Positions 33,528-43,846 are shown, counted from the first letter of the stretch. The stretch is 64,000 bases of DNA from Oleiagrimonas sp963821885 (GCA_963821885.1 CAWGFN010000001.1:780140-844139); one strand, 5' to 3'. The notes: generated from the letters alone by a model not told the origin. A program made the numbers and translations.

Positions 33528-34143
33528 CTAGGGCGATGCGCCCTGCCCACCGCTCGAGGCCATCGCGGACGGCGGCTGGGCCGCCTGCGCCGGACGATTG
33601 TGCGCCTGCCGCCAGTCACCCAGGGCCTTGAGCGTGTTGGCCACGTGGCGGGCCGGGATTGAGGCTGGTGTAGCTGTAGATCACCTTGCCGTCCGGGGCG
33701 ATCACGTAGGACACGCGCCGCGCGTACTTGTGGATGATCGGCATCACCGCGTCGAAGGACCGGGTGATGTGGCCATCGGTGTCGGCTGCCACCGGGAACT
33801 TGCCGCGGCACTCGCTGACGGAGAATTTCCGCAGCGTGGCGATGTCGTCGCGCGAGACGCCGATCACCGTGGCACCCAGCGCGGCGTAACGCGGTATTGC
33901 CTCGGCGAAATCGTGGGCCTCGATGGTGCAGCCCTTGGTGAAGGCGGCCGGGTAGAAATACACCACCACCGGTCCCTTCTTCAGGGCCGCGGCCAGGTCG
34001 TAGGCGTAGACCTTGCCGCCCAGCGTGGCGGTGGCCTTGAACATCGGCGCCGCCGCGCCATCGGGAAGGGCCGCCCGCGCCGGCGACACGCCGGCGATCC
34101 AGGCCATGCAAAGGGCGGTGAACGCGCTCGCGAACAGCTTCAT
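33528..34143 (-). CDS. Periplasmic peroxiredoxin (AhpC/TSA, PrxQ-like), C-terminus frameshifted
   Basis: A thiol peroxidase with a signal peptide (MKLFASAFTALCMAWIAGVSPARA). The thioredoxin-fold core has peroxidatic Cys in AAFTKGCTIEAHDF and a likely resolving Cys in FSVSECRGKF, 40 residues later; the nearby PrxQ/Bcp resolving Cys is replaced by His. One extra base near 33649-33656 shifts the last part: as written the frame stops at 33616, while the corrected frame (ARHVANTLKALGDWRQAH, matching the paralogue next door) runs to a stop at 33528-33530. The coordinates given follow the corrected frame. The catalytic core is intact either way. It follows the paralogue at 34264 on the same strand, a tandem duplication. 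Confidence 0.82.
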
Positions 34144-34263
34144 GGGGGAACTCCAGCCGTGGACAGGCGCCGCGCCCGCCGCATGGCGGCGGCGTGCGCG
34201 GACCGGGGTGCACCGGGACTTACGCATCCGGCACGCGTTTCAAGGCATGCCGGCCGTGGTGCT

Positions 34264-34806
34264 TCATTTGGCGTGCGCGGCGTGCCACTTGCCCAGCGCG
34301 GCCAATGTGTTGGCGACATGCTTGCCCGGATGCATGTCGGTGTAGCTGTAGAGGATGGTGCCGTCGGGCGCGATCACATAGGACACCCGGTTGGCGTACT
34401 CATCGTGTCCGGGCATCACCGCGTCGTAGGCCTTCATGATGTGGCCATCCGTGTCGGCCGCCACCGCGAACTTGCTGCGGCACTCGCTGACCGAGAATTT
34501 CTGCAGCTTGGCGATGGGGTCGTGCGAGACGCCGATGACCGTGGCGCCAAGCGCCTTGTACTTGCCGATGGCCTCGGCGAAGTCGTGCGCCTCGATGGTG
34601 CAGCCGGGGGTGAACGCGGCCGGGTAGAAGTACAGCACCACCGGCCCCTTCTTCAGCGCCGCGGCCAGATCGAAGGTGTGGACCTTGCCGCCCAGCGTGG
34701 CGGTGGCCGTGAACGTCGGCGCCCTGGCGCCGTCGGGCAGCGCGGCCAGGGCCGGCACGGCGGCAAGGGCCAGGGCGATGAGCAGGATCTGCATGCAGCG
34801 TTTCAT
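34264..34806 (-). CDS. Periplasmic peroxiredoxin (AhpC/TSA, PrxQ-like)
   Basis: The intact paralogue of the neighbouring gene, 180 residues, with signal peptide MKRCMQILLIALALAAVPALA, peroxidatic Cys69 in AAFTPGCTIEAHDF and candidate resolving Cys109 in FSVSECRSKF. The spacing resembles the Xanthomonas/Xylella PrxQ arrangement (Cys about 36 apart) rather than E. coli Bcp. It probably reduces peroxides in the periplasm; the reductant is unknown. It is divergent from the Fur-controlled operon, with 278 bp between the two starts. Confidence 0.88.
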   Translation of the reverse strand: MKRCMQILLIALALAAVPALAALPDGARAPTFTATATLGGKVHTFDLAAALKKGPVVLYFYPAAFTPGCTIEAHDFAEAIGKYKALGATVIGVSHDPIAKLQKFSVSECRSKFAVAADTDGHIMKAYDAVMPGHDEYANRVSYVIAPDGTILYSYTDMHPGKHVANTLAALGKWHAAHAK

Positions 34807-35027
34807 GTGCGGGTAACTCCCTTGGTTGAAGCGATTTCCGGGCCGGCGCCTGGCGCGACCTGCGCGGCTTGCCCGGAAGGCACGAAAAGGACCCGGCCGC
34901 GCGTTGGTCGATTACAGGGACATACCGTTGCATACGCACGCCGACCCCACGCTGGATGCGCACCCGATCCACCGGCCAGTTATACGCCGTCGATCACTCG
35001 CGTGCCGGGCGACCGGCAGAGGGCATC

Positions 35028-35057
35028 TTGACATGCCTGGATGTGAACGAGAATAAT
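35028..35057 (+). promoter_or_regulatory. Promoter of the iron-regulated flavin operon
   Basis: A perfect -35 TTGACA (35028-35033) and a -10 AATAAT (35052-35057; 5 of 6 matches) are separated by 18 nt, 28 nt before the first ATG of the operon. The Fur box covers the -10 entirely. Confidence 0.8.
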
Positions 35058-35064
35058 TCTCGTT
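35046..35064. promoter_or_regulatory. Fur box
   Basis: AACGAGAATAATTCTCGTT is a perfect 19-bp palindrome with the GAGAAT-N-ATTCTC core typical of Fur sites in Xanthomonadales. It overlaps the -10 of the promoter, so Fur-Fe2+ should repress the operon when iron is plentiful. Confidence 0.9.
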
Positions 35065-35084
35065 ACGTAATCACGGGAACTGTC

Positions 35085-36014
35085 ATGAATCTTCGATCGA
35101 AGGCGCGCCTCGCCCTGCTCTGCGCGCTGTTGTCCACCACCATGGCGGGCGCGCTTTTCGCTCCGCGCGCACATGCCGAGGAAAGCATGTTCGGCTACGT
35201 CTATACCACCGACCTGCTGCCCAAGGGGGCCTCGGAGTGGGAACAGTGGGCCACCTGGCGCCATCAGCAGATCGGCGGGAAGTACGACGTGCTGGTCGGA
35301 CGCACCGAATACGAATACGGGCTGACCGACAGACTGCAGGTGGCGATGTATGCCAACTACACCTGGGGCCGGGCGTACCACAACGGTCCCTACGGGGCGA
35401 CCACGACCTCCGAGGCGCTGTCCTACAACCAGCCCGGCCCCGACGAGCATTACACGGGCCGCCGCTTCATCGGCGTGTCAGGCGAGGCCATCTACCGCTT
35501 CCTCAGCCCCTACGAGGGACACGGCATCGGCGCCGCGGTCTATGTCGAACCGACCCTCGGCCCGGGCTTCCGCGAGCTGGAGACCCGCCTGATCCTGCAG
35601 AAGAACTTCCTCGACGACCGCCTGAGCCTGAACTTCAACGCCACCTACGCGCCGGAATGGCGGTTCCAGAACGAGGACGGCGGCGGCAAGAGCTGGAACC
35701 ACGAGGTGGACGTCAACTACGGCCTGGCCGGATCCTTCCGCTTCCGGCCCAACTGGTCGGCCGGCATGGAAGTGCTCAACGAACGCGAATACGCCAGCTA
35801 CCACTTCAGCCAGATGACCAGCAGCGGATATTTCCTGGGGCCGGTGCTGCACTACGGCGGGCGTCGCTTCTTCATCACCGCCACCGTGCTCAAGCAGATG
35901 CCGTGGGCCAGCCGCCACGGCGACAGCGTGCCCGGCAGCATCGTCGGCAACCGGGTGTACGACGTCGATTTCGAGAAATGGCGCGTGCGCCTGAAATTCG
36001 GCTATTACTTCTGA
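35085..36014 (+). CDS. Iron-regulated outer membrane beta-barrel protein (DUF6662-like)
   Basis: A 309-residue protein with a signal peptide (MNLRSKARLALLCALLSTTMAGALFAPRAHA) and a body of alternating amphipathic strands rich in Tyr, Trp and Gly, ending with the aromatic C-terminal strand KWRVRLKFGYYF, the outer-membrane insertion signal. It begins FGYVYTTDLLPKGASEWEQW, resembling the family of unknown function DUF6662; the assignment is from memory and not certain. It is the first gene after the Fur box and 12 bp before the FMN-binding gene. It is much shorter than TonB receptors and has no plug domain, so it could be a small pore or anchor for the redox proteins. Confidence 0.75.
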   Translation: MNLRSKARLALLCALLSTTMAGALFAPRAHAEESMFGYVYTTDLLPKGASEWEQWATWRHQQIGGKYDVLVGRTEYEYGLTDRLQVAMYANYTWGRAYHNGPYGATTTSEALSYNQPGPDEHYTGRRFIGVSGEAIYRFLSPYEGHGIGAAVYVEPTLGPGFRELETRLILQKNFLDDRLSLNFNATYAPEWRFQNEDGGGKSWNHEVDVNYGLAGSFRFRPNWSAGMEVLNEREYASYHFSQMTSSGYFLGPVLHYGGRRFFITATVLKQMPWASRHGDSVPGSIVGNRVYDVDFEKWRVRLKFGYYF

Positions 36015-36026
36015 CAGGAGCCCACC

Positions 36027-36560
36027 ATGCGATCACGTCTCCTGCTCGTCCCTGTGGCCGCCCTGGTGGTGGCAGCCCCGGTCCGTGCCACGGTCTACAT
36101 GACCGTGGCCGAGGCCCAGCAACGCATGTTCCCCGGCGCGCGACTGACACCGGCATTCATCACGTTGACGGCGGACCAGGCATCCGCCATCGAACGAAGC
36201 ACGGGCGTCAACGTGCTCGACCGCGACCTGAAGATCTGGCGCAGCTCCAGCGGCGGCTGGTTCATCGCCGACCAGGTGGTCGGCAAGCACGACTTCATTC
36301 CCTTCGCGCTGGCGCTGGATGCCGACGGCGCGGTCAAGGACGTGGAAATCCTCGAATACCGCGAGACCTACGGCGACCAGGTGCGCAACGCGGCCTGGCG
36401 CGCGCAGTTCACCGGCAAGACGCAGGCCGCGACGCTGACCCTGGGCAAGGACATCCGCAACATCTCCGGGGCCACGCTGTCGTGCCGCCACGTCACCGAC
36501 GGCGTCAAGCGCCTGCTGGCCACCTGGGCACTGGTCGTGGCCCCGCACGCCCATGATTGA
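36027..36560 (+). CDS. Periplasmic FMN-binding domain protein
   Basis: A 177-residue exported protein (signal MRSRLLLVPVAALVVAAPVRA) consisting of one FMN-binding domain (NqrC/RnfG type). The flavinylation motif is SGATLS, with Thr150 as the likely residue carrying covalent FMN. Other family features are GWFIADQVVGKHDFIPFALALDADG and VEILEYRETYGDQV. The next gene encodes the FMN transferase that would load it, and their coding regions overlap by 8 bp, so this is very probably the substrate. It should act as an electron carrier in the periplasm. Confidence 0.9.
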   Translation: MRSRLLLVPVAALVVAAPVRATVYMTVAEAQQRMFPGARLTPAFITLTADQASAIERSTGVNVLDRDLKIWRSSSGGWFIADQVVGKHDFIPFALALDADGAVKDVEILEYRETYGDQVRNAAWRAQFTGKTQAATLTLGKDIRNISGATLSCRHVTDGVKRLLATWALVVAPHAHD

Positions 36561-37404
36561 ACGCGTCCGTCCCCTGCTCGGCACCACGGTGAGCATCCGC
36601 GTCGCCGGGGATGACCCGGCGGCGGCCCATCGTGCCATCGATGCCGCCTTCGCCGCGATCGCCCACGTGCACGCGCGGATGAGCTTCCACGAGACCGGCA
36701 GCGACCTGTCGCGGCTGCACCGCAGCGCCCCCGGCACGCGTGTCGAGGTGGACCCGGAAACCGCCGCCGTGCTGCGCTGCGCGCTGGAGCTGTCCGCGCG
36801 CAGCGAGGGCGTGTTCGACGTCACCGTGGGCGCGGCGCTGGTGGCGCGCCGGCTGCTGCCGCCACCCTGCGCGCGAGCGGTCGACGACGCCGGCGACTGG
36901 CGCGACATCGAGCTGGACGCGGCCGGCGGCGTGCGCCTGCACCGCCCGCTGTGGATCGACCTGGGCGGCATCGCCAAGGGCCATGCCGTGGATCGCGCCG
37001 TCCAGTGCCTGCGCCAGCACGGCGTGGACGAGGCCGTGGTCAATGCCGGCGGCGACCTGCGCACGCTGGGCGTCGGCCCCCACCACGCGGCCATCGACAC
37101 CGGCGGCGACGCCATGGATGCGCCCTGCCCGGTACTGGAACTGGGCGAGGCGGCCCTGGCCAGCAGCAGCAGCCGCGGATTCGGCCGGCACGCCAACCCG
37201 CACCTGGATGCGCGCAGGCGCCGCGGCGTGGGCCACGATGCCTGCGTCAGCGTGGTGGCCGCCAGCTGCATGCATGCCGACGCCCTGACCAAGATCGTGC
37301 TGGCGCTGGGCGCCGGCGCCGACCCGCTGCTGCGTGCCTACCGGGCCACCGCCTACTGCCATGGCGACGACGGCCGCTGGTCGCAACTCGGCGTCGCGGC
37401 ATGA
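36553..37404 (+). CDS. apbE: FAD:protein FMN transferase
   Basis: ApbE moves FMN from FAD to a Thr of a target protein in the periplasm. The 283-residue protein has the core motifs: RPLLGTTVSIRV at the start, FDVTVGA, LWIDLGGIAKGHAVDRA and VNAGGDLRTLG, and ALASSSSRGF, and a C-terminal metal-binding region with SCMHADALTKIVLALG. No cleavable signal peptide is apparent at the start MIERVRPLLGTTVS, so either the true N-terminus differs or export occurs otherwise; this is shared by some operon-borne short ApbEs. It overlaps the FMN-binding gene by 8 bp and the next gene by 4 bp. Confidence 0.93.
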   Translation: MIERVRPLLGTTVSIRVAGDDPAAAHRAIDAAFAAIAHVHARMSFHETGSDLSRLHRSAPGTRVEVDPETAAVLRCALELSARSEGVFDVTVGAALVARRLLPPPCARAVDDAGDWRDIELDAAGGVRLHRPLWIDLGGIAKGHAVDRAVQCLRQHGVDEAVVNAGGDLRTLGVGPHHAAIDTGGDAMDAPCPVLELGEAALASSSSRGFGRHANPHLDARRRRGVGHDACVSVVAASCMHADALTKIVLALGAGADPLLRAYRATAYCHGDDGRWSQLGVAA

Positions 37405-37967
37405 ACGCGCCCTCTCCTTCCCGCCCGCCGGTGGCGCGCAGCGGACCGCTGCGTCTGTCGCGGCGGCGTCGCTGGACGGTCTACGCGGTCGGCGCGCTGC
37501 TGTGGCTGAGCGGCGCGCTGTGGCTGGTGTTCCATTACTTCCTGCAGCGCAAGGGCCCGTTCGGACCCGAACCCGCGCCGCTGGAGCCGTGGTGGCTGCG
37601 TCTGCATGGCGCGATGGCGTTCGCCGCGCTGTGGACCTTCGGCCTGGCCTGGGGCGCGCACGTGGCAACCGGCTGGAAGACCCGGCGCCACCGCGTGTCC
37701 GGCGGCGTCGCGGTGGGCCTGCTGGCGGCCCTGGTGCTCAGCGGCTACCTGCTCTACTACCTGGTCGACGACCGTTGGCGACAGTGGGCGTCGCTGGCGC
37801 ACTGGGGTCTGGGACTGGTGCTGCCCGCGGCGTTCGTGGTGCACGTGGTACGCGGGCGCCGGCGCAGCCGCGGGCGCGCAGGCGCCGCACCGACGCAACG
37901 CCCGCACCGGTTGCCGCGGCACACGGAACCGCGAACGCACCGACACCACGCGACGGGCCGCTCCTGA
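37401..37967 (+). CDS. Four-helix histidine-rich membrane protein, possible cytochrome b-like electron donor
   Basis: A 188-residue membrane protein of no firmly recognised family (DUF4405-like at best). Four helices are seen: VYAVGALLWLSGALWLVFHYF, LRLHGAMAFAALWTFGLAWGAHVA, GGVAVGLLAALVLSGYLLYYLV and ASLAHWGLGLVLPAAFVVHVVRG. Helices 1, 2 and 4 hold His residues (FHYF, LHGA, GAHVA, LAHWG, VVHVV), a pattern that could ligate b-type hemes. The tail is Arg/His-rich and disordered. Its start overlaps the apbE stop (ATGA). As the only integral inner-membrane protein of the operon it is the natural candidate to pass electrons to the flavinylated protein; this is inference. Confidence 0.7.
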   Translation: MNAPSPSRPPVARSGPLRLSRRRRWTVYAVGALLWLSGALWLVFHYFLQRKGPFGPEPAPLEPWWLRLHGAMAFAALWTFGLAWGAHVATGWKTRRHRVSGGVAVGLLAALVLSGYLLYYLVDDRWRQWASLAHWGLGLVLPAAFVVHVVRGRRRSRGRAGAAPTQRPHRLPRHTEPRTHRHHATGRS

Positions 37968-37972
37968 CACGA

Positions 37973-37997
37973 AAAAGGGCGGCCGCGGCCGCCCTTT
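37973..37997. terminator. Bidirectional rho-independent terminator
   Basis: A-tract, perfect stem GGGCGGCCGCGGCCGCCC, T-tract. It ends the Fur-controlled operon and, on the other strand, mdh. An almost identical element is at 41097-41122. Confidence 0.9.
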
Positions 37998-38022
37998 TCC
38001 ACACCGTTCCGCGTGCGTCCGG

Positions 38023-39006
38023 TCAACCGGCGAACAGCGACTCCACGGCGCTGCGTTCCTCGCGCAGTTCCTTGTCGGTGGCGTCGATGCGCGCACGCGA
38101 GAAGTCGTTGATGGCCAGGTCCTGGACGATCGTGTACTTGCCGTCCTTGCAGGTCACCGGGTAGCCGAAGATCACGCCCGGCTCGATGCCGTAGGAGCCG
38201 TCCGAGGGAATGCCCATCGACACCCACTCGCCTTCCGGCGTGCCCAGCGCCCACGAGCGCATGTGGTCGATCGCCGCCGAGGCCGCCGAAGCCGCCGAGG
38301 AAGCGCCGCGGGCCTTGATGATGGCCGCGCCGCGCTGCTGCACGGTGGGGATGAACTCGCCCTCGTACCAGGCCTGGTCGACCAGCTCCATCGCGCTCTT
38401 GCCGTCGACGGTGACGTGGTGCAGGTCCGGGTACTGGGTGGAGCTGTGGTTGCCCCAGATGATCATGTTCTTGATGTCGGTGTTGTGCTTGCCGGTCTTC
38501 TCGGCCAGCTGGCTCATGGCGCGGTTGTGGTCCAGGCGCACCATGGCGGTGAAGCACTTCGGATCCAGGTCCGGCGCGCTCTGCTGGGCGATCAGCGCGT
38601 TGGTGTTGGCCGGGTTGCCGACCACCAGCACCTTGACGTCGCGCTTGGCGTGGTCGTTGAGCGCCTTGCCCTGCGGCCCGAAGATCTTGCCGTTGGCCTC
38701 CAGCAGGTCCTTGCGCTCCATGCCGGCACCGCGCGGGCGCGCGCCGACCAGCAGCGCGTAGTCGACGTCCTTGAAGGCGACGTTGGCATCGTCGGTGGCG
38801 ACCACGTCGGCCAGCAGCGGGAAGGCGCAGTCGTTGAGTTCCATCACCACGCCCTTGAGCGCGTCCAGGGCCGGGGTGATCTCCAGCAGGTGCAGGATCA
38901 CCGGCTGGTCGGTGCCCAGCATGTCGCCGGCGGCGATGCGGAACAGCAGCGCGTAGCCGATCTGGCCGGCGGCGCCGGTGACGGCGACTCGAACGGGTGC
39001 TTTCAT
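38023..39006 (-). CDS. mdh: Malate dehydrogenase
   Basis: Mdh interconverts malate and oxaloacetate with NAD+ in the TCA cycle. The 327-residue protein is of the cytosolic-type group used by Xanthomonadaceae: TGAAGQIGYALLFRIAAGDMLG with the NAD motif, LVGARPRGAGMERKDLL with the substrate-binding Arg pair, VVGNPANTNALI, and IIWGNHSSTQYPD with the catalytic His. The extra Ala/Ser stretch ARGASSAASAASAA is part of this subgroup. The terminator at 37973 ends it. The aminotransferase gene upstream is 69 bp away, but may be independent. Confidence 0.95.
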   Translation of the reverse strand: MKAPVRVAVTGAAGQIGYALLFRIAAGDMLGTDQPVILHLLEITPALDALKGVVMELNDCAFPLLADVVATDDANVAFKDVDYALLVGARPRGAGMERKDLLEANGKIFGPQGKALNDHAKRDVKVLVVGNPANTNALIAQQSAPDLDPKCFTAMVRLDHNRAMSQLAEKTGKHNTDIKNMIIWGNHSSTQYPDLHHVTVDGKSAMELVDQAWYEGEFIPTVQQRGAAIIKARGASSAASAASAAIDHMRSWALGTPEGEWVSMGIPSDGSYGIEPGVIFGYPVTCKDGKYTIVQDLAINDFSRARIDATDKELREERSAVESLFAG

Positions 39007-39075
39007 GACGTTACTCCGTGAAACAGGTCGATACAGGGGTCGAACGCGGGAACGTGCGTCCCCGCGGCGGTGGAT

Positions 39076-40275
39076 TCAGCTCAGCTCGGCGAAGAACTCG
39101 GCGATGCGCTGCATGCCCGGCTCCAGCTGCTCGGCCGGGCAGGTGTAGGAGATGCGCAGGCCACGCGGCTCGCCGAAGGCCGAGCCCGGCACGCAGGCCA
39201 CGCCCTTGGCTTCCAGCAGCGCCGCGCAGACATCGACGTCGTTCTCCAGCAGGGTGCCGTCGTGGTGCTTTCCGAACGCGCAGGAGATGTCCGGGAAGGC
39301 GTAGAAGGCGCCCTGCGGCCGCGGACAGACCACGCCGGGAATGCCGTTCAGCACACCGACCACCAGGTCGCGGCGCTTGGCGAACTCGGCGCACTTGTCG
39401 GTCGGCACGTCCTGCGGCCCAGCCAGGGCGGCAGCGGCGGCGACCGAAGCCACCTCGGGGATATTGGTGATGTGGTTGGAGTTGAGCGTGACCACGGCAT
39501 TGGCGACATCCTTGGGACCGGCCATCATGCCCACGCGCCAGCCCGGCATGCCGTAGGTCTTGGACATCGAGTCGACGAAGATCACGCGCTCGCGCAAGCT
39601 CGGCTGGGAATGCACGAAGTTGTGATAGCCGACGCCGTCGAACACCATGCGGTTGTAGATGTCGTCGGTGACGACCCAGGTGTCCGGATGCTTGACCAGC
39701 ACCTCGGCCAGCGCGGCGATCTCGTCCTTCGTGTAGACCATGCCGGTCGGGTTGGACGGATTGTTGAACAGGAAGATCTTCGGCTTGCTGGCCAGTGCCT
39801 CGTCCAGCTGCGCCGGGGTCAGCTTGTAGTTCTGCTCGGGCGGGCACGGCAGCAGCTTGACCTTCGCGCCCAGGATCTCGGCGATGTCCAGGTAGCTGGT
39901 CCAGTACGGCGTCGGGAAGGCGATCTCGTCGCCATCGTCCAGCAGCGCCTCGGCCAGGTTGTAGAGGATGTGCTTGGCGCCGATCGCCACCGCGCAGTTC
40001 TCCGCGCCGTAGCCGTCCAGGCCGCTGCCCTTCATGTGCTCGAGGAAGGCATCCAGCAGCGCCTTGCTGCCGCGGTTGGAACCGTACTGCCCGGAATCGT
40101 TGTCCAGCCAGTCGCGCACCGCCTGGTAGACGTGCGGGCCGGGCAGGAAATTCGGCACGCCGATCGAGAAACTGATGATGTCGCGACCTTCGGCCTTGAG
40201 CTGGCGGGCCTTCTCGGCGATCAGCATGATCGTGCTCGGCTTGGCACGGCTCATGCGCTGGGCGAGCTTGGGCAT
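39076..40275 (-). CDS. Class I PLP aminotransferase (aspartate aminotransferase family)
   Basis: A 399-residue fold-type I aminotransferase that probably transfers amino groups between aspartate or another amino acid and 2-oxoglutarate. The Schiff-base Lys is in VDSMSKTYGMPGWRVG; NNPSNPTGMVYTK and the C-terminal RISYT, with the carboxylate-binding Arg, are present. The exact substrate is not clear. ATG 40275 (MPKLAQRMSRAKPSTIM) is standard; the 15 residues upstream to 40320 are not conserved. Being beside mdh fits oxaloacetate/aspartate interchange. Confidence 0.92.
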   Translation of the reverse strand: MPKLAQRMSRAKPSTIMLIAEKARQLKAEGRDIISFSIGVPNFLPGPHVYQAVRDWLDNDSGQYGSNRGSKALLDAFLEHMKGSGLDGYGAENCAVAIGAKHILYNLAEALLDDGDEIAFPTPYWTSYLDIAEILGAKVKLLPCPPEQNYKLTPAQLDEALASKPKIFLFNNPSNPTGMVYTKDEIAALAEVLVKHPDTWVVTDDIYNRMVFDGVGYHNFVHSQPSLRERVIFVDSMSKTYGMPGWRVGMMAGPKDVANAVVTLNSNHITNIPEVASVAAAAALAGPQDVPTDKCAEFAKRRDLVVGVLNGIPGVVCPRPQGAFYAFPDISCAFGKHHDGTLLENDVDVCAALLEAKGVACVPGSAFGEPRGLRISYTCPAEQLEPGMQRIAEFFAELS

Positions 40276-40396
40276 GTCGTCCTCACGCAACGTGGATGGG
40301 GAAAGCGGCGATTTTATCACACGGGCAGTGCCGCAGACCGCGACACATGGCCCCCGCTGGCCGGCCGAAAGCCCCCGGCGGGACGACGTCCCGGGG

Positions 40397-40540
40397 CTAC
40401 GTGCCGATCCCGCGCAAGCGCTTGCCGGCCATCAGGTTGCGCTCGATCTTCTCCAGGCCGGCGCCGCTGGTCGCGGGCACCAGCGCCCGGGCGAGGACGA
40501 TGAACGGGGCAATGGGCCCGATGCCCAACAAGAACGGGGC
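40397..40540 (-). pseudogene. Possible remnant of a small membrane-protein gene
   Basis: The 552-bp gap between the aminotransferase and yeaQ-like gene has no clear gene. Its minus strand has a stretch with coding-like codon use (LLGIGPIAPFIVLARALVP, then SGAGLEKIERNLMAGKRLRG, stop at 40397) that looks like a hydrophobic helix and basic tail. Upstream of about 40540 the frame turns into Arg/Pro-rich text without a good start, so this may be a decayed or frameshifted gene. The GGGAC-GAC-GTCCC palindrome just beyond it at about 40380 is REP-like. Confidence 0.25.
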
Positions 40541-40827
40541 CGCATGGTCGACGGGGCAGCACCCACGGGAAGTGCTGACCACTCGGCGGCGCGGTTGCCC
40601 ATGGCACGTCATTCCCCCGATCCATCGTGGCTGGCAGGCAGGCCCCTGCGGGTCGCCCCAAACAGAGCCCGCGGGCGGGCTCGGCCGCCGCATGCATGCG
40701 CACGCAGGGCGTTATCAAGCGAAAAAGCGCATGATGGACACTGTCCACGCCGTGGACGCATGCATCCGCGTGTCATCACACCGGGACACGGCCCGCGCGC
40801 GCCGGCTCCCGCCCAAGGAGAACGCAC

Positions 40828-41076
40828 ATGCACTGGATATGGTTGTTCGTGATCGGTCTGCTGGTCGGCATCGTGGCCAAGTTCCTGATGCCCGGCAAGG
40901 ATCCCGGCGGCTTCATCATCACCGCACTGCTCGGCATCGCCGGCATGTTCGTCGGCGACTGGCTGGCCGGCGTGCTGCACATCGGCATCGGTGGCAGCCT
41001 GGCCGGTTTCATCGTCGGCGTGATCGGCGCGATGATCCTGCTGTTCCTGTATCGCCTGGCCTCCAGGAAGCGCTAG
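40828..41076 (+). CDS. GlsB/YeaQ/YmgE family small membrane protein
   Basis: An 82-residue protein with three hydrophobic helices (HWIWLFVIGLLVGIVAKFLM; GFIITALLGIAGMFVGDWLAG; GSLAGFIVGVIGAMILLFLY) and the conserved motif KFLMPGKDPGGF. This family (transglycosylase-associated protein family) is induced by stress in several bacteria, but no function is proven. AAGGAGA precedes the ATG by 7 nt. A terminator follows the stop. Confidence 0.9.
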   Translation: MHWIWLFVIGLLVGIVAKFLMPGKDPGGFIITALLGIAGMFVGDWLAGVLHIGIGGSLAGFIVGVIGAMILLFLYRLASRKR

Positions 41077-41096
41077 CCGCTCCCGCGCTGCAACAG

Positions 41097-41122
41097 AAAA
41101 GGGCGGCCGCGGCCGCCCTTTT
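41097..41122. terminator. Bidirectional rho-independent terminator
   Basis: AAAA, perfect stem GGGCGGCCGCGGCCGCCC, TTTT. It lies between the convergent yeaQ-like and cyclophilin genes and repeats the element at 37973. Confidence 0.9.
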
Positions 41123-41143
41123 CATGCCCAGGCCGGCCTGGCC

Positions 41144-41653
<510 letters not shown>

Positions 41654-41898
41654 GGCGTATTCCGTGACGGGAAAGCGCCCGATTATAGCCGCCCCGTCCG
41701 GCACCGGCACGCGCCGCGATGGCCCGGGCCGGTTGTCCTGGAAGATGAACGGAGCCGCCGGCACACGCTTCGCAGCCGCCCGGTGGCGGGATGGCGCGGG
41801 GACGGCTTCGTTCATGTCTTTTGAGGACTTTTCAAGTACAATGACCGGCTTGATTCCACCATTGAGGCGGCGCGACCTGCAGGTCGGGCCGGTTTGGC

Positions 41899-43743
<1,845 letters not shown>

Positions 43744-43749
43744 GGACAC

Positions 43750-43773
43750 GGCCCACGCCGGATAGCGTGGGCC
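43750..43773 (+). terminator. Hairpin after typA, possible terminator without U tract
   Basis: Perfect stem GGCCCACGC/GCGTGGGCC with a 6-nt loop, starting 7 nt past the typA stop. No T run follows, so simple intrinsic termination is doubtful. Confidence 0.45.
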
Positions 43774-43808
43774 AAGGGACAATCCGGCAGGAACCGCAGC
43801 GCAACCGA

Positions 43809-43846
43809 TGGGGGATCGGAAGCCGCTGTTCCCTTTTCATCCCCCA
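43809..43846. promoter_or_regulatory. Inverted repeat before the diguanylate cyclase gene
   Basis: TGGGGGAT and ATCCCCCA pair across 22 nt, ending 20 nt before the ATG, next to a -10-like CATAAT (43850-43855). It could be an operator or a leader hairpin. No known regulator site was recognised. Confidence 0.35.

Noticed and set aside
36553..36620. Signal peptide on ApbE
   Set aside because: The N-terminus has no hydrophobic core before the catalytic domain, and an upstream extension would run into the FMN-binding gene.
41811..41842. Strong promoter for typA
   Set aside because: TACAAT is a fair -10 but TTCATG lies 20 nt away and TTGAGG only 10 nt, so no full promoter can be claimed.
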